A stretch of DNA of 23,759 nucleotides. Origin: Bacteroidales bacterium (GTDB lineage: Bacteria > Bacteroidota > Bacteroidia > Bacteroidales > F082). The translations under genes were made by a program, and so were the position numbers. Location of the stretch: the NCBI GenBank assembly GCA_016281295.1, contig JAEEII010000276.1, positions 1 to 23,759 on the forward strand, given 5' to 3'. The notes below the pieces were generated by a model. The model had not been told where the DNA came from, did not search any database, and was given only the letters and a program-made list of their open reading frames with translations. Shown here piece by piece: positions 23,714 to 23,759 of this stretch (its first letter is position 1; every line of letters starts with the position of its first letter).

Positions 23714-23759
23714 CGGGGTATGGCGCAGTCCGGCTAGCGCACCTGCTTTGGGAGCAGGG
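23714..23759 (+). tRNA. tRNA-Pro(UGG), 5' part, cut by the window end
   Basis: It begins with the acceptor half CGGGGTA, then a D arm with GGCGCAGTCCGGCTAGCGC. The anticodon stem CCTGC/GCAGG encloses the loop TTTGGGA with anticodon TGG at 23749-23751. The window ends just after the anticodon stem, so the variable loop, T arm and 3' acceptor strand are missing. It would decode CCA and other proline codons by wobble. Confidence 0.93.

Overview
The window comes from a Bacteroidota genome, most likely order Bacteroidales. Three things show this. The primary sigma factor is short (288 residues) and has no region 1.1. Start codons are preceded by A/T-rich sequence instead of Shine-Dalgarno motifs. 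Promoter -7 boxes of the form TAnnTTTG recur, several with a TTG or TTTG -33 element 19-21 bp upstream. The gene content is mostly housekeeping and stress functions. I see no insertion sequence, prophage, CRISPR array or rRNA.

Layout, left to right. A bidirectional terminator (103-143) ends a GltS-like sodium/glutamate symporter (minus strand). It is divergent from two half-length chromate-transporter-family genes (plus), which converge on a long-chain acyl-CoA synthetase (minus). A ClpB disaggregase without an N-terminal domain (plus) follows, behind a control region with a duplicated 18-bp box. After a strong hairpin comes a long minus-strand block: GAPDH (long form), YidC, a DUF2750 protein and TrkH transcribed leftward from about 12.3 kb; a small membrane-anchored protein and an Fe/Mn superoxide dismutase; then the primary sigma factor RpoD downstream of a lipoprotein-type HtrA/Deg protease.

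From 16.0 kb a plus-strand operon runs GNAT acetyltransferase - MltG - phosphomannomutase/phosphoglucomutase - small TPR lipoprotein. Two of its three junctions are 4-bp ATGA overlaps and the third is a 3-nt gap. It converges on a MORN-repeat protein (minus). That gene is divergent from a GlmM-type phosphoglucosamine mutase, which is followed closely by an 80-residue ribbon-helix-helix-like protein. A cytoplasmic TPR-rich protein of 488 residues follows. The window ends with tRNA-Ser(GCU) and the first part of tRNA-Pro(UGG).

Functional themes are cell-envelope biogenesis (YidC, MltG, the two phosphohexomutases feeding sugar-phosphate and UDP-GlcNAc synthesis) and proteostasis or stress (ClpB, HtrA, SOD). 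The most unusual structure is at 21921-21990. It is a nearly perfect 70-bp palindrome whose 12-nt centre holds the -7 box of the TPR gene and whose right arm ends at the base before that gene's ATG. A small putative DNA-binding protein is encoded just upstream. I found no clear new defence or mobile system.
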